64,000 nt of DNA from Stenotrophomonas nitritireducens (lineage in GTDB: Bacteria > Pseudomonadota > Gammaproteobacteria > Xanthomonadales > Xanthomonadaceae): the NCBI RefSeq assembly GCF_001700965.1, contig NZ_CP016756.1, positions 4,392,501 to 4,456,500 of the forward strand, given 5' to 3'. The notes below the pieces were generated by a model. The model was not told the DNA's origin. It searched no databases and was given only the letters and a program-made list of their open reading frames with translations. Both the position numbers and the translations under genes were made by a program. Shown piece after piece: positions 43,162 to 51,065 of this stretch (the first letter of the stretch is position 1; each line of letters begins with the position of its first letter).

Positions 43162-44456
43162 CACTGTTTCTCTCGCGCAACGATGGCCGCCTTCACCCGT
43201 TGCACAACACGCTGCGTGTTGTGGCTGTCGAAGTGGCGGAAGAACAAGCGCTGCGCAGTGCGGTAATCGTGGTCGGGCGTAAAACAGGGCCGTGCCAGGA
43301 CGCTGGCCAGCTGTGACAGAAATTCGTCGAAGGTCGTCGTCATCGGCCCGGGGAATGCCAGATCGAGGTCATACAGCAGCCCGTTCTGGTGCTGACGATA
43401 GTGATCCAGATCAAACGCAAAGCCGATCACAGGCAGGTCCAGATAGAGTGCATCGATGTATACCGACGAGTAGTCGGTGACCACGACGGCACTGTGGCGC
43501 AGCAACGAGGCGATCTCCTGGAACCGCGCATGGCCCAGGTCCAGCAGGCGCGTGCTGTTCTGCAGGGCGCCTGCGGTCAACGCCGCCGGTGCGTTGACCA
43601 GATAGTGGCCACGGTAACCGAGTACCGCATCGTGCCGGGCAAGCAGCGCCTCCAGGCGCATCAGCTCATCGGCGCTGAAACAATAGGTGCGCTGTTCTGC
43701 CACGCTGGCATCGCGATACGTGGGTGCGTACAGAACCAGTCGGCGGCCGGCCATCAGTTGTTGCAGATGTGCCATTTCCGCGCGCAGCGGTGCCGGCAGC
43801 GCATTTTCCGGCAGGCGCAGGAAGTCGTTCCGTGGCAGACCTGTGGCCCAGACGTTGGCAGGCGGGATGGGATGAAAAATGGCTGTCATCGCCAGCGCGT
43901 CGATATCGGATGATGCGATGAGCCCGTCATAGAACCCGCGCTCGCGTCGGCGGCGCTCGTCGCGGTCGCCGTGCCGGCGTTGTTCCGGGTTGGCTAGGGC
44001 AAACAGCCGCTTCAGTGGTATTCCATGCCACAGGTTGATCACCACGCGCCGACGCAGCACCGGTGCCAGTGCCGCGTAGCTGCCATCGCGCCAGCCCAGC
44101 GACATGTCCAGTGAGGTGGAATTGGTCAGCAGCAGCACACCGCAGCGGCTGAGCCGCCACAGTCCGAGCAGGGTATCCAGCATGAATACGCTGCTATGCG
44201 CAGTCTGCTCGATGTCCATCGGCAACCGGCCACCGCGCACGAAGACGTGGCAATGCACGTTGGGGTCGTGTTTGACCTGCTCATGTACGGCCCTGGCGTT
44301 CTCGATGAACTGCCCATGTTTCAACGGGTGGTCGAAGAACGCCCAGCGGTCCTTGCTTTTTGGAACCAGCAGATCAAGCAGCCGCCACAGCGCAAGCAGT
44401 GGAACGCCCAGCCAGCGCGAGGTGATGCGCCAGCGCCAGGGTACCGCTTCACTCAT
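43161..44456 (-). CDS. CDP-glycerol glycerophosphotransferase family protein (TagB/TagF-like)
   Basis: A 431-aa protein of the teichoic-acid glycerophosphotransferase family. Diagnostic motifs are N-L-W-H-G-I-P-L-K-R-L (catalytic His region), A-T-G-L-P-R-N-D-F-L, V-L-Y-A-P-T-Y-R-D and V-V-V-T-D-Y-S-S-V-Y-I-D-A-L (CDP binding). The first 30 residues include a hydrophobic segment (W-L-G-V-P-L-L-A-L-W-R-L-L-D-L-L), probably membrane-associated. These enzymes transfer glycerol phosphate from CDP-glycerol onto a lipid-linked or glycan acceptor. The stop overlaps the next ATG, and its start overlaps the vioA-like gene by 4 bp. Confidence 0.9.
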   Translation of the reverse strand: MSEAVPWRWRITSRWLGVPLLALWRLLDLLVPKSKDRWAFFDHPLKHGQFIENARAVHEQVKHDPNVHCHVFVRGGRLPMDIEQTAHSSVFMLDTLLGLWRLSRCGVLLLTNSTSLDMSLGWRDGSYAALAPVLRRRVVINLWHGIPLKRLFALANPEQRRHGDRDERRRRERGFYDGLIASSDIDALAMTAIFHPIPPANVWATGLPRNDFLRLPENALPAPLRAEMAHLQQLMAGRRLVLYAPTYRDASVAEQRTYCFSADELMRLEALLARHDAVLGYRGHYLVNAPAALTAGALQNSTRLLDLGHARFQEIASLLRHSAVVVTDYSSVYIDALYLDLPVIGFAFDLDHYRQHQNGLLYDLDLAFPGPMTTTFDEFLSQLASVLARPCFTPDHDYRTAQRLFFRHFDSHNTQRVVQRVKAAIVAREKQ

Positions 44457-45583
44457 GCCGCCCGCACCCGGGCCTGCGCGGTGATCAAGCTGCAGACCAT
44501 CTCCACCTCGGCGTCGCTGAGGTCAGGATGGATCGGCAGGCACAGGACCTGACTGGCGGCAAGCTGCGCCACGGGGAGATTGCTCTCCAGCGAGGAGGGC
44601 AAGCCACGGTACATGGGGAACTGGCTGATCAACGGGTGGAAATAGCGCCTGACCAGAATGTTCTCGCTGCGCATCAGCTGGTACAGCGCATCACGCGACA
44701 GGGCGAAATCGTCGTTCACCATCACCGGGAAATAGGCGTGGTTGCGTTGGATCCCGGCAGCGGGCGCAAGGCAGTGCAGACCGCGAACACCTTCCAGGCG
44801 CTGGCGATACAGTGCGTCGATCCGGGCACGGCGTTCCAACGCGCGGTCGATATGCTTGAGCTGCAACAGGCCGAAGGCCGCGCTGACTTCGTGCATCTTG
44901 CCGTTGATGCCCGGCGCAACCACGGTGGTCTCGTTGACGAAGCCGAAATTCTTGAGATGGTCGATGCGTTGTTTGGTGCGCGCATCGGGGCAGATGATCG
45001 CGCCGCCTTCAAACGTATTGAACACCTTGGTGGCGTGGAAGCTCAGTACCGACAGGTCACCGTGGCGCAATACGCTGCCCTTGCTGTCACCGACAGCAAA
45101 CGCGTGCGCCGCGTCATAGATGACTTTCAGGTTGTAGTTGTCGGCGATGCGGCCAATTGCTTCCACATCGCAGGGCGTGCCATAGCAATGCACCGGCATG
45201 ATGGCGGTGGTCTGCGGGGTGATGGCGGCTTCGATCTTGGCCGGATCTAGGTTGAAGGTGACCGGGTCGATGTCGACGAACACCGGCTTGATCCCGTTCC
45301 ACAGCAGGGAATGGGCAGTGGCCACAAATGAGTAAGGCGTGGTGATGACCTCGCCGGTAATCCGCAGTGCCTGCAAGGCCGTGACCAGCGCCAATGTGCC
45401 ATTGGCGAACAGGGCGATGTGCTCCACCCCGAGGTAGGCACACAGGGCTTTTTCCAGCGCCTGATGCATGTCACCGGCATTGGTCAGTATCCGGCTTTCC
45501 CAGATCCGCTCCAGATACGGGATGAACTCTTCCAGCGGCGGGAGCAGGGGGCTGGTGACCGGGATCGGCTTCTTGGTAGTCAT
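44453..45583 (-). CDS. vioA: VioA-like dTDP-4-amino-4,6-dideoxyglucose transaminase (DegT family)
   Basis: A 376-aa PLP aminotransferase of the DegT/DnrJ/EryC1/StrS family. The start is the ATG at 45583; any longer reading would run through the promoter at 45637. The PLP lysine is in S-F-H-A-T-K-V-F-N-T-F-E-G-G. The N-terminus P-V-T-S-P-L-L-P-P-L-E-E-F-I-P-Y-L-E-R-I-W and I-T-G-E-V-I-T-T-P-Y-S-F-V-A-T match my recollection of VioA, which makes dTDP-viosamine (Qui4N) from dTDP-4-keto-6-deoxyglucose. Viosamine is a known flagellin sugar in Pseudomonas syringae. A sigma-54 promoter precedes it, and it overlaps the TagB-like gene by 4 bp. Confidence 0.9.
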   Translation of the reverse strand: MTTKKPIPVTSPLLPPLEEFIPYLERIWESRILTNAGDMHQALEKALCAYLGVEHIALFANGTLALVTALQALRITGEVITTPYSFVATAHSLLWNGIKPVFVDIDPVTFNLDPAKIEAAITPQTTAIMPVHCYGTPCDVEAIGRIADNYNLKVIYDAAHAFAVGDSKGSVLRHGDLSVLSFHATKVFNTFEGGAIICPDARTKQRIDHLKNFGFVNETTVVAPGINGKMHEVSAAFGLLQLKHIDRALERRARIDALYRQRLEGVRGLHCLAPAAGIQRNHAYFPVMVNDDFALSRDALYQLMRSENILVRRYFHPLISQFPMYRGLPSSLESNLPVAQLAASQVLCLPIHPDLSDAEVEMVCSLITAQARVRAA

Positions 45584-45636
45584 CGCAAGCGGACCAAAAG
45601 GTTGGATTTCGGCGGGTTGCCGGCTTGCAGGGACAT

Positions 45637-45650
45637 GCAATTCCCGTGCC
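45637..45650 (-). promoter_or_regulatory. Sigma-54 (-24/-12) promoter of the vioA-like gene
   Basis: The minus strand reads GGCACG-GGAA-TTGC followed by A, in the 82-bp gap between the GT2 gene and the vioA-like gene. Transcription would start near 45625, about 42 bases before the ATG. It is as good a match as the fliE and fliL sites. Confidence 0.78.
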
Positions 45651-45665
45651 CGGGCGCGGCGCCGC

Positions 45666-47180
45666 TCAGTTGACGGCCAAGCCCATGCCGCCGGCCTCCG
45701 GCGAGAACATCAAGCTGCCCAGTGATGTGCGCAGTGGGAGCGACTCCGCCCAACCCGGTGGCACCATTGCCTGACCGATGCGGTAACGGCCATGGATACC
45801 CTCTGCAGTGCGGTAGTGCAGAACCAGCCCGTACAGGGCGCCGGCGTCCCAGTCCGGTGCTTGCAGGTTCAGCCGGTAGCGCCAATGGTGCTCGCCGGTC
45901 CTGCCCTCGGACTGGAGCTGCCAGCTGCCTTCGCCATAGATCGAATGCAGTTCGAACCAGACCTCGCATCCGGCCATGATGTTGTCGTGCAGCTCCAGGG
46001 TGAGGCACAGGCTGCTTTCGTCCAGCGCGATATCCTTGAGGCGGAAAAAGCCGATGTTCGGGAACTGCAGGCGCATGGCGGCACGTGGCAGTGCGATCTC
46101 CTGGTTATCCAGGAACGGCTGTTTCCAGTAACAGGCGCCATCGATCTCTGCGATCCAGCCGCGCTCACTGGTCACCCCCAGCAGGAAGCACAGCCCTTCC
46201 ACCTCGCCGCGCTTGATCAGCTCCAGGTACAGGCAGCGTCTGGCACCGAGCGCGCGGCAGTCCAGATCGCCATATAGCGCGAGCAGTTCCTGCATTGCTT
46301 CGATGAATGCCTGCCGGAAGGTCGGCGAAGCGACAATTCCGGATGCGGCGTGTAGGGCACGTTGCAGGTTGGCAACGGCGATTTCACGGCGGTAGCCAGC
46401 AGCTTGCGGGACGTCATCGAAGTCATGCCACTCCAGCTTCATCGAGCGGATGCGGTCGCGGAAGTTGTCGGCGTGGCGGATGTTCTGCGAAATGGAGGCA
46501 GTCGCGCCTTCCGGGCGCCGACGCCAGTAGTAGACCAGGCTGGGAATGATCACGGTACGTTTGCTGTACCAGTACGCACGGTGGACGAAGGGACGGTCTG
46601 CATACAACAGGCCCGGCACCATTCCCAGGCCGTTCGCGCGGAGGAAGTCAGTGCGGAATACCTTGTTCCAGTAGAAGCAGTCGTGGATGACGTCAGGGAA
46701 CTCGTCCACCGAACCGAAGCTGCGGCGGCGAGCCCAGACATAGGGCTCGTACAGGAAATCAACCGACGAAATCTTGTCATCCTGCAGCCGCGCGGCACGG
46801 CCGATGACGATGTCGGCATCAGTCTGTAGCGCCTGCTCCATCATCATGCGGTAGCCGTCGGCGGTGACTTTGTCATCGGAGTCGACCAACGCGACATAGC
46901 GTCCGAGCGCAAGCGATACGCCCAGGTTGCCCGAGACGGCGCCGCCTTCGTTGTGCTTGCTGATGCACCGGAAGTTCGGGTGGCGCTGCTCGTAGTCGCG
47001 GCAGATCGCCAGACTCTCATCGGTGCTGGCATCATCGATGGCGATGATTTCGATATTGCGATAGTCCTGCTGTAGCAACGAGTCAAAGCATGCCGGCAGG
47101 TACTGTGCGGTGTTGTAAACCAGCACCACGATGGACAGCAGCGTGGGTTGGTCTTCGCTGGCAACGTTGTTCAGCGTCAT
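45666..47180 (-). CDS. Family 2 glycosyltransferase with C-terminal accessory domain
   Basis: A 504-aa protein. Residues about 12-230 are a GT2 domain: L-S-I-V-V-L-V-Y-N-T, I-D-D-A-S-T-D-E-S, N-E-G-G-A-V-S-G-N-L-G, and the metal motif A-L-V-D-S-D-D-K-V. The next 110 residues are helical. The C-terminal 150 residues (about 350-500) appear to be a beta-rich domain with alternating hydrophobic strands (L-C-L-T-L-E-L-H-D, V-W-F-E-L-H-S-I, Y-R-L-N-L-Q-A-P) that may bind glycan; I do not recognise it. The 5' end overlaps the ATP-grasp/HAD gene by 4 bp, so translation is coupled. Confidence 0.88.
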   Translation of the reverse strand: MTLNNVASEDQPTLLSIVVLVYNTAQYLPACFDSLLQQDYRNIEIIAIDDASTDESLAICRDYEQRHPNFRCISKHNEGGAVSGNLGVSLALGRYVALVDSDDKVTADGYRMMMEQALQTDADIVIGRAARLQDDKISSVDFLYEPYVWARRRSFGSVDEFPDVIHDCFYWNKVFRTDFLRANGLGMVPGLLYADRPFVHRAYWYSKRTVIIPSLVYYWRRRPEGATASISQNIRHADNFRDRIRSMKLEWHDFDDVPQAAGYRREIAVANLQRALHAASGIVASPTFRQAFIEAMQELLALYGDLDCRALGARRCLYLELIKRGEVEGLCFLLGVTSERGWIAEIDGACYWKQPFLDNQEIALPRAAMRLQFPNIGFFRLKDIALDESSLCLTLELHDNIMAGCEVWFELHSIYGEGSWQLQSEGRTGEHHWRYRLNLQAPDWDAGALYGLVLHYRTAEGIHGRYRIGQAMVPPGWAESLPLRTSLGSLMFSPEAGGMGLAVN

Positions 47181-48457
47181 GCACGCATCTCCCGCAACTG
47201 TTCCAGCGCGTCGACGTCGAATACCGGGATGCCGCGTGCCGACGCCACCTCGGCGCGTTCGCTGAAAGCGTCATCTATGAAGATGGCTGCCTCGCCCGGC
47301 GTGATGGCAGCACTCTTGGGCGAGCCATCGCGCAGGTGGACGATCCGTTCGAACAGATCGGCACAGATGCGGTGCTGCGCGAGGGTCTGCTCAGGTGTGC
47401 TGGCATGGCGGGTGACCAGCACCACGGGTATGTTGCGTGCGCTCCATTGATACAGCAAGGCCATCACCTGCGGTTCGGGCGCGCCGCGCACCAGCAATGT
47501 GTCGTCCAGATCCAGATAGACGCGCTCGTAGGCCAGTTCCGCCCGCCAGCGATTGCCCAATGCCCGGTCCATGACCAGCGGGTAGTGCTGCGGCATGACG
47601 GTAAAGGTACGCCCCATGTGCGCGTAGATGCTCAGCAATGGGTAGTTGATGCCGCGCATGCGGTTCAGTGCCATGGAGCCGGCAATGCGTGGTGCCACCT
47701 CCAGCAGCTTCGGAACACCGTTGTGGTCGCGTCGTGCCTGGAAGAACCAGGCACCCTTCAGCTGCAGCTCGGCAGCGATGCCCCGTGCCATCGCCTCCAG
47801 TTCGGCATCCGTTGTCGCAGGTTCGGTACGCACGCTGATTCCGGATTTGACACGCCCACGCAAGCGCGCGGCGGCATGCAGAAGAACGCCGATGCCGCTG
47901 GAAATGCAGTCCACGGTGTACTCGGTACCGGGCAGATATTCGCTGAAGACGTACTCGACGCTGCTGTTGGCCAGTTGCCGGTGCCGCGCTTCATCATCCA
48001 CGCGCTCTGCGCCTTGGCTGCCCTGGCCAACAGCGGGCTTGGCGAATATCGGGTAGCCGGTGGCGCCGGGTTCTACGCCGTGTGGCACGATGCCCAGCCC
48101 CTGCAATCGTTCATAGGTCCTGTTCTTGTTGCGGCAGATGGCGGCCACGAGCGGATCAGGCACCATCGCCGTGGCGTGCAACCGCTCCTGGTTGTCGGCA
48201 AGGACAGGGATCACGCTGTCATGCGCTGGTATCACCAGATTGATGCCCCATGCATCGATCAGCACGTTGAGCTGGGAAACGAGCTCGGCGGAGTCTGCCT
48301 GCGCCGATATCTGCTGATAGCGTGCGTAGACGAACTCACCGTGGTCCGATACGGAAGACGCGCCATGCAGGCGGATATCCTTGGCATGGCACAGGGCGGC
48401 ATGTATCTCCAGGCCAATTTCGGAACCGCAGGGGAAGACGAGCACGTTCACCGTCAT
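47177..48457 (-). CDS. ATP-grasp ligase fused to a HAD-like phosphatase domain
   Basis: A 426-aa protein from the ATG at 48457, overlapping the TagF-like gene (ATGA). Residues about 1-300 have the ATP-grasp plan: N-terminal N-V-L-V-F-P-C-G-S-E-I-G, a K-N-R-T-Y-E-R-L-Q-G-L-G-I helix, F-A-K-P-A-V-G-Q-G-S-Q-G lid, S-E-Y-L-P-G-T-E-Y-T-V-D, and L-L-E-V-A-P-R-I-A-G-S for metal/ATP binding. From residue 314 a HAD domain begins with the D-L-D-D-T motif (Asp316 and Asp318), with V-T-R-H and I-F-I-D-D-A later. ATP-grasp enzymes join a carboxylate to an amine via acyl phosphate, so it might attach an amino acid to an amino sugar. This is inference. Confidence 0.82.
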   Translation of the reverse strand: MTVNVLVFPCGSEIGLEIHAALCHAKDIRLHGASSVSDHGEFVYARYQQISAQADSAELVSQLNVLIDAWGINLVIPAHDSVIPVLADNQERLHATAMVPDPLVAAICRNKNRTYERLQGLGIVPHGVEPGATGYPIFAKPAVGQGSQGAERVDDEARHRQLANSSVEYVFSEYLPGTEYTVDCISSGIGVLLHAAARLRGRVKSGISVRTEPATTDAELEAMARGIAAELQLKGAWFFQARRDHNGVPKLLEVAPRIAGSMALNRMRGINYPLLSIYAHMGRTFTVMPQHYPLVMDRALGNRWRAELAYERVYLDLDDTLLVRGAPEPQVMALLYQWSARNIPVVLVTRHASTPEQTLAQHRICADLFERIVHLRDGSPKSAAITPGEAAIFIDDAFSERAEVASARGIPVFDVDALEQLREMRA

Positions 48458-50544
48458 GCTTGCGCGTCCTCGCAGGGCTCGGCCAGCAGCATCGCTTTGG
48501 AGCCTTGTGGCAGCTGCACCCATTCGAAGATGTAACGGTAGGCGATGCCAAGTTCGGAGATGAAACGGGGAATGGTAAGCACGTCGTCCCACTTGTGGTG
48601 TATGCACAGCGCCAGCTTTGGCTGCAAGCGGCGGATGGTCTGCATTGCGGCCTGCAATGCGGGAATATCAGCGCCCTCGATGTCCATCGTGGCCAGATCG
48701 AGGCATTGCGGTCCCTGCGGCCCATACAGGCCAGCGCCGACCTCGATCTGCTCCGCCGGCTGACCGCGACTGCAATCGGCGTCGGCCAGGGCAGGGGCAA
48801 GCGCATCAGGGGGAACGCAGTCCATGTCCGCCCAATGCTTGAGGAACCAGATCAGGAAGCGGTGCTGGTCGACGCGGCCGAGGCGCTCATACAGCAACGT
48901 TGAAATCGCGTCGGAGCTGGGCAGGTAGCGCTGGATGAGGCTGCGCAGGCGCGCGTCATCGTCGCCAGTGCGGCCGGCAGCCAATGCCACCAGATCGGTC
49001 ATGAATCGGTTGCGGGCGGGAAACGGGCCGAAGAATGCATCGACCACGCGCTCGGCGGCGCCGCCGTCGTTGAGGGAACAGAAGCGCTCCCTGAAGGCGG
49101 TGTACCGATCGGCGTGCGCTGCCTGTACTGCGGGCAGGTCGGCCAGAAGAACTGCCAGTTCATCGGTGGTGCGCGCAATCGGGCCGGGCAGCTCCTGCTG
49201 CATATCAAGGTAGAAACCGCGTACCTGCCTGGCGTAGTGCTCCAGGTCGTAGCAATAGAACAGGATCGGCCGGCCAGTGGTGGCGTAGTCGAAGAAGATC
49301 GAGGAGTAGTCGGTGACAAGGACATCGGCCACCGCGCAAAGCTCGCTGGCATCGTCCACATGCGACATGTCGCGCACGTTCGCCGGAAGCTCCACGTCCT
49401 GCAAACCGGTGCTGATCAAATGGTGGCCTCGCAACAGCAGAATCTGATCCGGGGCCAGCGCCTGGGCGATCTTCACCAAATCCAGCTGCAGGTCGAAGTC
49501 GAACTGCCAGTGCCCGACCTGGCGGCTGTCGCGCCAGGTGGGCGCATACAGCACAAAACGATGGTTTGCAGGCAGCGCCAGACGGGCGAGGGCGGCCTCA
49601 CGCTCCGCGCTTGGCGCGACCAAAGAGTCAGCCAAGGGGTAACCGGCTTCAAGTACAGGGCCCTCATAGCGGAATGCCCGTGGCAACACCTCGCTGGAAT
49701 AGCGGTTCTCGCTGAGTAGCAGCGTCCATGCACGGGATTCCCGGTACAGATTTTCGCGCGCGTCGACTTCCGGGCCGGTCACGGTGATGTCATAACCCAA
49801 CCGTTTGAGCGGCGTGCCGTGCCAGGTCTGCAGGTAACGCGTCTCCGGCTTGCGGCCATGTGCGGTGAACAGGATGTTGTTGACCCGGTACTTTGCCTGC
49901 GCCAGCAGGCGAAGGTACTCGCAGGAGCCACGGATCACCTGTTGCGGGTTGCCTGGAATCCGTTCGTCACCGTTGTAGGCCCAGACGCAACGCAGATCCG
50001 GGCGCATCCTGCGCAACGCTGCGTACACATAACGCGGATTGCCAGCGTAGGCCTTGCCGAAGAAGCTCTCGAACAATACGAGGTCTTCGTCTAGCGGCAA
50101 TTCTTCAAGCAACGAGGGGAATGCCGCACGCAGGTTCTCGGCTTCCACCGTGGTTGCGTGCTGCTCCAAGGGTGCAGTGAACAGCGCCAGCGAACTGGCG
50201 CTGTCGCTCAGGTAGGCCGATATTCCGTGTCCCTGCACTGTGTCACGAAAAAAATGGCGGTCTCTGCCATCGGTGGTCGTGCCGATCAGTTGCTCGAACA
50301 CACCCGTATCGCCCAGCGCAACCTGCACGTCCCAGCGTAGCGGCGTGTCTTCCAGCAACGCCGAGGCAGGCAACTGGACGCGTACCGCATCGCCCTGCTG
50401 ATGCAACGCAAGCGCCAGGGTGCGCTTGCCGTCACGGCTACGCAGACGCAGGCCGCTGATGCCATGGGGGGCCGGCTGCAGTTGCAGCCACGGTTCGGTG
50501 CCGGCGCTGTTGGCAGGGACCTGGATGTGGAATACCGGCAACAT
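48454..50544 (-). CDS. TagF-like CDP-glycerol glycerophosphotransferase with C-terminal FkbM-derived segment
   Basis: A 696-aa protein. The N-terminal 150 residues appear to be a beta-rich domain of unknown function. Residues about 160-520 are a teichoic-acid glycerophosphotransferase domain, with Y-L-Q-T-W-H-G-T-P-L-K-R-L-G-Y-D, V-L-Y-A-P-T-W-R-D-S, L-L-L-R-G-H-H-L and V-L-V-T-D-Y-S-S-I-F-F-D-Y. After a helical linker, residues about 610-690 match only the C-terminal third of FkbM methyltransferases (T-M-D-I-E-G-A-D at about 619-626, R-L-Q-P-K-L-A-L-C-I-H-H-K, I-P-R-F-I). The SAM-binding first half is missing, so this part is probably not a methyltransferase. The start overlaps the tagD stop (TGATG). 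Confidence 0.87.
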   Translation of the reverse strand: MLPVFHIQVPANSAGTEPWLQLQPAPHGISGLRLRSRDGKRTLALALHQQGDAVRVQLPASALLEDTPLRWDVQVALGDTGVFEQLIGTTTDGRDRHFFRDTVQGHGISAYLSDSASSLALFTAPLEQHATTVEAENLRAAFPSLLEELPLDEDLVLFESFFGKAYAGNPRYVYAALRRMRPDLRCVWAYNGDERIPGNPQQVIRGSCEYLRLLAQAKYRVNNILFTAHGRKPETRYLQTWHGTPLKRLGYDITVTGPEVDARENLYRESRAWTLLLSENRYSSEVLPRAFRYEGPVLEAGYPLADSLVAPSAEREAALARLALPANHRFVLYAPTWRDSRQVGHWQFDFDLQLDLVKIAQALAPDQILLLRGHHLISTGLQDVELPANVRDMSHVDDASELCAVADVLVTDYSSIFFDYATTGRPILFYCYDLEHYARQVRGFYLDMQQELPGPIARTTDELAVLLADLPAVQAAHADRYTAFRERFCSLNDGGAAERVVDAFFGPFPARNRFMTDLVALAAGRTGDDDARLRSLIQRYLPSSDAISTLLYERLGRVDQHRFLIWFLKHWADMDCVPPDALAPALADADCSRGQPAEQIEVGAGLYGPQGPQCLDLATMDIEGADIPALQAAMQTIRRLQPKLALCIHHKWDDVLTIPRFISELGIAYRYIFEWVQLPQGSKAMLLAEPCEDAQA

Positions 50545-50996
50545 CAGCGCGGCCGGCTGGGAGCTGCAATGGACGGCAGGGAAGTGCCGACGGGCGCCAG
50601 TTCAATTCCATCCAGTCGGATGCGCGCCTTGATCGATGAGCTGGAAATGTCCTCGGTCCGGGGGAGGTAACGCACCTCGCAATGGGCGCCGAGTGTGTCG
50701 AACTGCCCAGCCCAATCAGAACCCATCACCAGGATGTCGGCGCCGTGGCGACGGATGTCCTCGGCCTTCTGCTCCCATGTGTCCTCGGGAAACACACCAT
50801 CCACATAACGGATGGCGCGCAGAACGGCTTCGCGGTCTGCATAGCACTGGGTGGAGGTCTTGTTCTTGATGGCGTTGAACCGGTCCGAGGACAGCCCCAC
50901 GATCAGGCGGTCGCCCAAGGACCGGGCACGGCGCAGCAGATTGACGTGGCCGACATGCAGAAGGTCGAAGGTCCCGTAGGTGAGAACGATCGTCAT
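50544..50996 (-). CDS. tagD: Glycerol-3-phosphate cytidylyltransferase (TagD-like)
   Basis: A 150-aa nucleotidyltransferase making CDP-glycerol from glycerol-3-phosphate and CTP. It starts T-I-V-L-T-Y-G-T-F-D-L-L-H-V-G-H-V-N-L-L, the H-x-G-H motif of the family, and has the I-S-S-S-S-I-K phosphate loop (usual I-S-T-T-x-I). The ATG at 50996 is chosen because the upstream sigma-54 promoter (51036-51050) leaves room only for this start. The product is the donor for the two TagB/TagF-like enzymes of the island. CDP-glycerol genes are characteristic of Gram-positive wall teichoic acid and are rare in a flagellar cluster. Confidence 0.93.
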   Translation of the reverse strand: MTIVLTYGTFDLLHVGHVNLLRRARSLGDRLIVGLSSDRFNAIKNKTSTQCYADREAVLRAIRYVDGVFPEDTWEQKAEDIRRHGADILVMGSDWAGQFDTLGAHCEVRYLPRTEDISSSSIKARIRLDGIELAPVGTSLPSIAAPSRPR

Positions 50997-51035
50997 GAGT
51001 GGGGAGTCCGGGCAAGCAGGGTTGAACTGCATCAG

Positions 51036-51050
51036 GCAAGTTCCGTGCCA
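51036..51050 (-). promoter_or_regulatory. Sigma-54 (-24/-12) promoter of the tagD-led glycan genes
   Basis: The minus strand reads TGGCACG-GAAC-TTGC, a full match to the consensus. It lies in the gap between the acyltransferase and tagD. Transcription would start near 51024, about 28 bases before the ATG. Confidence 0.85.
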
Positions 51051-51065
51051 CGGACTGCCGGCGAT

